In this document: in pieces, positions 35,598 to 39,504 of the stretch
How positions within the stretch are numbered: the first letter of the stretch is position 1
Layout of the letters: each line of letters starts with the position of its first letter
NCBI GenBank assembly: GCA_947626205.1
Contig: CANQRO010000002.1
Coordinates: forward strand, 1 to 39,504
Direction of reading: 5' to 3'
DNA: 39,504 nt
Origin: an uncultured Clostridia bacterium
GTDB lineage: Bacteria > Bacillota > Clostridia > TANB77 > CAG-508
Made by a program: the position numbers and the translations under genes
The notes under the pieces: generated by a model
Told to the model about the DNA's origin: nothing
Databases searched by the model: none
Seen by the model: the letters and a program-made list of their open reading frames with translations, nothing else

Positions 35598-36310
35598 CTA
35601 TTCATAAAAATAATCTATAATTCCAGTATAAATTCCCCATGCTAAATGATTTTGATATTCATCTTGTAAAAGTTTATTTTCTTCTTCGGCATTTGATAAA
35701 AATCCACATTCTACTATTGTAGTTGGTATTTGTACATTATCCATAATATACACATTACTTATTTTTAATGGAACTCTCTTATTTTCTTTTTTTATTGCTT
35801 CATTTATATTATTTTGTATGCTTGTAGCTAATTTTTTAGATTGCTCATTTCCTTCTTTATAAAATGTTTGCCAGCCTGAATATTGTTGTTCAGGAATTTT
35901 ATTTAAATGTATACTTACAAATATATCTGCACTGCTTTCATTTCCTATTTTAACTCTATTATGTATGTCTGATACTTTCTTTTGCTTCAAAGTTTTTTTA
36001 TCTAAATCATATATAGCATTTTCATCTGATCTTGTTAAAATTACATTGCATCCATTTTGTTCTAATAGTTTTTGTAATTTTAACACTATTTTTAAGTTTA
36101 TTTCTGCCTCTGTTACACCATTTGATGATACTGCTCCGACCATCTTCTCCGGCCGTGCCCGGCATCTAATATTATAGTTTTATTTGATATTGGAAGACTA
36201 ACAGTTTCTAATGTTTCATACATGTTGCTAGAGCCTAATAAATAGCTAAAAATTGAAACCATTACTATACATGTAATTAAAAATATTCTTTTTCTTTGTA
36301 AAATAATCAT
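35598..36310 (-). CDS. cwlD: N-acetylmuramoyl-L-alanine amidase (CwlD type), with two +1 frameshifts
   Basis: An Amidase_3 zinc enzyme; CwlD acts in muramic-lactam formation of the spore cortex. It starts at ATG 36310 with GGAG and a membrane anchor (~9-26), then KTIILDAGHG. Codon 54 is CGG (36149-36151); dropping its C gives GGA GAA GAT GGT. Then CGG (36136-36138) stands in the new frame; dropping its C gives GGA GCA GTA. The result, GHGGEDGGAVSSNGVTEAEIN, is exactly the family active-site segment with Zn ligands H52 and E67. Downstream are ILTRSDEN, SIHLNKIP and the catalytic VECGFLSN. The restored length is 236 residues, like Bacillus CwlD (~237). Without both shifts no active enzyme could form. 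Confidence 0.9.
36136..36151 (-). other. Two +1 frameshift sites at CGG codons in cwlD
   Basis: The first CGG occupies 36149-36151 in the starting frame. The second (36136-36138) is in frame only after the first C is skipped. Both are followed by A, and both become glycine GGA, together restoring the GHGGEDGGAV motif. Confidence 0.9.
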
Positions 36311-36398
36311 AGCATTCTCCTATTTTTTATAGTAATACATGTTATGATTATTTTTTTTATTTTATAACTCGTTTTATTTAAAATATTAAAATTTATAA

Positions 36399-37325
36399 TT
36401 ACTCTTTTCTTCTATCTATAATGTATGAACTACCCATAATAGTTTTTGCTAAATGCTTTACTTGTGCTGCTACTTCACCAATTTCTAATATATTTTTAAA
36501 TCTATCTTTTTCTACTTCTACTACGCCAATTGAAATTGATGTTAATGGGAATTGTTCTATAATTCCTTTTCTGTTTGCTACTTCCAAGTAGCCTCTTTGT
36601 ATATCTTCTTTTGTTAGATATTCTTGTATTTTACTATCGAATTCTAATATTATATCTTGGCATAATTTTTCGTAATTGGTTTCAGATACAATAGCTACAA
36701 AGTCGTCCCCACCAATATGTCCTAAAAAATATTCTTCAGAATCTGTATTATGTATAATTTTTGATACAGTTCTAGCTGTAAATTTTATTACTTCATCGCC
36801 TTTTGTAAATCCATATAAATCATTATAAGATTTAAAATTGTCTAAATCTATATAAAATATGGCAAATTTTTCCTTCTTTAATAATCTTTTCTTTATTTCT
36901 GTTTGTATTTGTACATTACCTGGTAGACCTGTAAGTGGGCTTACTCTTCTATTCATATACATTAATCTAACTATGTTTTTAATTGTATAATATAAATAAT
37001 CTTTATCTATAGGTTTTACAATATAATATTCCACATTTAATTTTAAAATTTCTAGCCTATGAACTTTATCATCAGATTCACCTATTATAATAATTGGAGT
37101 TATGCTATTATCTTCATTTTCTCTGATTTGATTACATAATTCAAAAATATCCTTTTTTACATTATCTTCATTAATAATAATTAATGATGGGATATTTTTA
37201 AGTGCAATGTCTATATCTTTAGTTTTCACATTTTTAAATTTATATATTTTTTCTTCTTTGAATAGGTCTTTTAATAATTGTACTAATTCTATATTATCAT
37301 CAATTATATAAATTTCTTGTACCAT
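36399..37325 (-). CDS. Diguanylate cyclase with degenerate receiver domain
   Basis: The 308-residue protein joins an N-terminal response-regulator receiver (~1-120) to a GGDEF domain (~130-305). The GGDEF part has LTGLPGN, FYIDLDNFKSYND and the active-site motif G205-G-D-D-F209, so c-di-GMP synthesis is likely. There is no RxxD inhibitory site before the motif. In the receiver the acidic pair D9-D10 and Lys104 (VKP) are present, but the phosphoacceptor position is Asn52 (LIIIN) instead of Asp. It may signal without phosphorylation. Its ATG follows the upstream stop by 1 bp; GGAG lies within that gene's last codons, so translation is coupled. Confidence 0.92.
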   Translation of the reverse strand: MVQEIYIIDDNIELVQLLKDLFKEEKIYKFKNVKTKDIDIALKNIPSLIIINEDNVKKDIFELCNQIRENEDNSITPIIIIGESDDKVHRLEILKLNVEYYIVKPIDKDYLYYTIKNIVRLMYMNRRVSPLTGLPGNVQIQTEIKKRLLKKEKFAIFYIDLDNFKSYNDLYGFTKGDEVIKFTARTVSKIIHNTDSEEYFLGHIGGDDFVAIVSETNYEKLCQDIILEFDSKIQEYLTKEDIQRGYLEVANRKGIIEQFPLTSISIGVVEVEKDRFKNILEIGEVAAQVKHLAKTIMGSSYIIDRRKE

Positions 37326-37326
37326 T

Positions 37327-38118
37327 TTATTCTCCTTTAATTTTTCCTTTTTTAACGTTTTCTTTTTTCTCTTTTACGAATTCATTTAACTTTTCAAATG
37401 CATCTGATTTTATACTTGGGAATGCTTTTTTAAGTCTATTAGTTTGTCTTAGCAATTTTCTTTTTAATTTAGTTTGTTTATATTTTAAATCATCAATAAT
37501 TTCTTGTACATTCTCTTTACTTACTGTTACAATCGACCTATCTTTTTCTTCAAGCTTCTCTTTTATCATATTTGTAATATCTTTTAATTTTTCTATGTGT
37601 TTTCTTATATTTATAACTTTTATTGCACTAATAATAGTATCTATAAACATTACTAGTAGTGTTGTACTCGTTATGAATACAAGAATTTGATTAGGGATTT
37701 GTGCTATTTTAGCTTCAATAATTGGGTGCATGTATTTTGTAAATACGACTCCTAAAAATCCCCAAAACAATGAATTCATTAAGCATACTCTGCCGTGTAT
37801 ATTATACTTAATTTCTGTATAATCCCAATATTTTGTATGAAAAATTTTTTCTAGCAACCATCCAACTATATATTCCCATATAGATAATACTAAAAATGCT
37901 ATTAAGAATAATACAATAATATTATTTTTAAATCTATCTAAGAATAGTAACATAATAATTGCGCCAAATCCATATATTGGGCAAAATGGTCCATATAAAA
38001 AACCACTATTAACTGGTTTTTTTTGAATCCATGTTTTTAGTAATGATTCCATTACCCAGCCTAAAAATGAATATATTATAAAATATGTGCATAAATTTAA
38101 AATTTCAATATTATTCAT
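37327..38118 (-). CDS. CmpB-like (putative ABC transporter type IV) membrane protein
   Basis: The 263-residue protein has four or five membrane helices in its first ~170 residues and a charged, coiled-coil cytoplasmic tail. The motifs FLYGPFCPIYGFGAI, EYIVGWLLEKIF, KYWDYTEIKYNIHGRVCL and a following SLFWGFLGV match the ABC_trans_CmpB / DUF1113 family. No transport ATPase is nearby, and the family's role is not proven. It lies between the Ig-like membrane protein (55 bp, with an intercistronic hairpin) and the GGDEF gene. Confidence 0.85.
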   Translation of the reverse strand: MNNIEILNLCTYFIIYSFLGWVMESLLKTWIQKKPVNSGFLYGPFCPIYGFGAIIMLLFLDRFKNNIIVLFLIAFLVLSIWEYIVGWLLEKIFHTKYWDYTEIKYNIHGRVCLMNSLFWGFLGVVFTKYMHPIIEAKIAQIPNQILVFITSTTLLVMFIDTIISAIKVINIRKHIEKLKDITNMIKEKLEEKDRSIVTVSKENVQEIIDDLKYKQTKLKRKLLRQTNRLKKAFPSIKSDAFEKLNEFVKEKKENVKKGKIKGE

Positions 38119-38138
38119 ATTTACCTTTCCTTTATTTA

Positions 38139-38173
38139 ATGCTAATAGAGAAGGGTTTTTCCTTCTCTAGCAT
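38139..38173 (-). promoter_or_regulatory. Intercistronic hairpin
   Basis: On the minus strand AGAGAAGG pairs with CCTTCTCT, extended by ATGCT/AGCAT. No U-tract follows, so it is more likely an mRNA-processing or stability element between the Ig-like and CmpB-like genes than a terminator. Confidence 0.5.
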
Positions 38174-39092
38174 TTAATTTACAAAGCATCTTCCTTTTAC
38201 TTGTGTAATTCCTCCATCTACATTTTCTGCAGATAATTCAATATAGTTTTCTCCTTTTTGCAAACTTTGAGTATGCGTAATAACTTTTACTTCACCAACA
38301 TTTATTTGGTATTTTTGTCCGTTTAGTATATAGTTAATAACTTTCATTAAGTTTTCATCTTCAGCCCTAATAATTAAATTATCTCCTTCTTGTTTTAATG
38401 TAACAAGTGGTCTTTTTACGCCTTTTACTTCAAGTTCTTTTATTGTAGAAATATTATTGCTATTAACAGCTTCTACTTTTAAAGTATTTTGTCCAAGTGG
38501 AATATCTATTGTATATTCTATATATGTTGGATCTTCAAGATTTATATTTATTTTTTGATAATTTTCGTTGTTCCAACAATATTGAACATATTGTAATTTT
38601 GCATTATCTTGTGCTTTTATACGAATTTTATTATCACTAGTAATTAATAATTCAACTACTGGTGTTCCATCTCCTTCTACAATATATTCTTTTTGGAATT
38701 CAGATTCATTTCCATTTTTATCTACTACTTTAATATGTAATATATTGCTTCCAAAAGGTAATGTAATAGTTTCTGAAACGTTCATTGCATTATTGGTAAT
38801 AATTTCTTTTTCTTCTTCATCGTTCCAATAATATAGTACCTTTGTAAGTGATACATTATGTGCAATATCTATAGTAATATTTTCCTCTACTCTTGTTATA
38901 TTTACATTTGGTATTTGGGATTCTATCTCTACTGGTGGCTCTTCATTTTGCCTATTTTTATATATTGAATACATACCTTCTCCTAGTAAAATTACTCCAA
39001 ATAAAAGAATAGATATAGCAAAAAACATACTTACTTTTTTTATATCTGCTGGTCCGTTCTTTTTTATTTTCTACATATAGAATTTGATTCAT
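38174..39092 (-). CDS. Membrane-anchored protein with Ig-like repeats, interrupted by a +1 frameshift
   Basis: The start is ATG 39090-39092 (MNQILYVENKKE) with AGAGGTGG upstream and a consensus promoter at 39121-39149. Codon 13 is CGG (39054-39056); read straight, the frame ends 33 codons later. Dropping the C gives GGA CCA GCA GAT (G-P-A-D) and joins to IKKVSMFFAISILLFG, the membrane anchor, then the rest. The restored protein has 305 residues: a short cytoplasmic N-terminus, one helix (~27-47) and three or four ~80-residue beta-rich Ig-like modules (VTKVLYYWNDEE-, VQYCWNNENY-, VINYILNGQ-like repeats). It is the first gene of the operon with the CmpB-like and GGDEF genes. The function is unknown. 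The frameshift call rests on the promoter, ribosome binding site and start all pointing to 39092. Confidence 0.8.
39054..39056 (-). other. +1 frameshift site at CGG codon 13 of the Ig-like gene
   Basis: The zero frame reads AAA GAA CGG ACC; dropping the C gives AAA GAA GGA CCA and links the well-initiated N-terminus with the 284-residue open frame. The pattern is the same as in pcrA and cwlD (CGG replaced by Gly). An extra A in the preceding A-run would also restore the frame, so this site is less certain than the others. Confidence 0.75.
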
Positions 39093-39120
39093 TTAAACTT
39101 GCCACCTCTTTCATTTTGAA

Positions 39121-39149
39121 ATTATATCATAAGCGTTTTTCCTTGTAAA
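39121..39149 (-). promoter_or_regulatory. Promoter of the Ig-like/CmpB/GGDEF operon
   Basis: The -35 TTTACA (39144-39149) and -10 TATAAT (39121-39126) have a 17-bp spacer and an extended -10 TG (TGATATAAT). The start is ~20 nt before ATG 39092. The stretch 39150-39272 is plain AT-rich DNA with nothing identified. Confidence 0.8.
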
Positions 39150-39272
39150 CTATTTCTTTTTAAATTATTTAAAGATGAACTAAAGTTTAATTTATCTTAA
39201 AGTACCCTTATTTATATTTTTTTCAAGTATGAATAAAATTAATATTATTCTTATTAAATTATATTATAAAAT

Positions 39273-39383
39273 AAGAAAAGTGGCTTCGTAACATGTGCAT
39301 TTTGCTTCGCAAATATGCATTAGACTAATGTAACTTAACCTTGTTGTATAACAAAAATCTTCTATTTTTTCTATACAATAAAA
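39273..39383 (+). repeat. Structured 111-bp intergenic element, copy B
   Basis: Homologue of copy A (30959-31069). The first 16 bases are identical, and 33 of the first 40 match without gaps. The hairpin GUGCAU-UUUGC-UUC-GCAAA-U-AUGCAU replaces copy A's different bases but keeps pairing and the 3-nt loop. The second hairpin UUGUAUA ... AAAAAU/AUUUUU ... UAUACAA also keeps its shape. It lies between two minus-strand transcription units, upstream of the 39121-39149 promoter, so it is not a 5' leader of that operon. I found no clear plus-strand promoter for it. Confidence 0.7.
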
Positions 39384-39428
39384 TAAAGTGAACTTACGAT
39401 TTTCTATTTAAAACCCTAAGTTCACTTT
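39376..39428 (-). terminator. Intrinsic terminator of a minus-strand gene beyond the window
   Basis: The 12-bp stem AAAGTGAACTTA/TAAGTTCACTTT (39385-39396 with 39417-39428) is followed on the minus strand by ATTTTATTG. Its U-tract overlaps the end of element B. It implies a minus-strand gene ending to the right; 39429-39504 contains no visible gene. Confidence 0.7.
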
Positions 39429-39504
39429 AAAAGTTCTTATTGTAATTTAATTCTCTATAATTATTTAAATATTATAGAACAAATTTCTTAATTGCAATTA
39501 CTCC

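Overview
The window is AT-rich DNA from a low-GC Gram-positive bacterium, most likely class Clostridia and possibly an uncultured gut lineage. The evidence is a SCIFF (six-cysteine) peptide gene, a DUF4321 gene ahead of radC-mreBCD, MecA, TrmFO, a CwlD-type amidase, strong GGAGG ribosome binding sites and many consensus sigma-A promoters. Nearly all genes lie on the minus strand. No tRNA, rRNA, CRISPR array, transposase or prophage was found.

Layout from left to right: the str operon (rpsL, rpsG, fusA, the last cut by the window edge; all three use GTG or TTG starts); a long coiled-coil protein with 105-bp tandem repeats; trmFO; a monocistronic SCIFF peptide gene with no maturase beside it; a SWIM/SNF2 helicase; topA; a two-gene operon of giant secreted SdrD-B/DUF11-type surface proteins (12.2-22.2 kb); a plus-strand pair of small conserved unknown genes; the cell-shape cluster DUF4321-radC-mreB-mreC-mreD-mrdA-minC (minD and minE do not follow); mecA (+); an M23 peptidase; a probable stand-alone structured RNA; pcrA; an isolated plus-strand gene of foreign look; cwlD; and a GGDEF / CmpB-like membrane protein / Ig-like membrane protein operon.

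The most striking observation concerns the codon CGG. pcrA, cwlD (twice) and the membrane-anchored Ig-like gene are each broken by a +1 frameshift. At all four sites the codon standing in frame is CGG, and skipping its C restores the conserved protein with a glycine (GGA or GGT). Reading by eye, I found no other in-frame CGG in any minus-strand gene of the window. The only uninterrupted gene with in-frame CGG is the foreign-looking plus-strand gene between pcrA and cwlD, which has two. This fits an unassigned CGG codon that triggers +1 frameshifting (or CGGN read as Gly). A systematic sequencing insertion is the competing explanation.

A second hidden signal is a 111-bp structured element present twice in intergenic DNA (30959-31069 and 39273-39383). 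It has identical conserved blocks, and its hairpins keep their pairing while their sequences differ. A third is a ~150-nt RNA candidate (32365-32518, minus) with a perfect 16-bp closing stem, its own promoter and a terminal U-tract.

Functionally the window joins translation (str operon, tRNA m5U54 formation), DNA topology and repair (TopA, PcrA, SNF2), cell elongation and wall turnover (MreBCD, PBP2, MinC, M23, CwlD), and cell-surface display.
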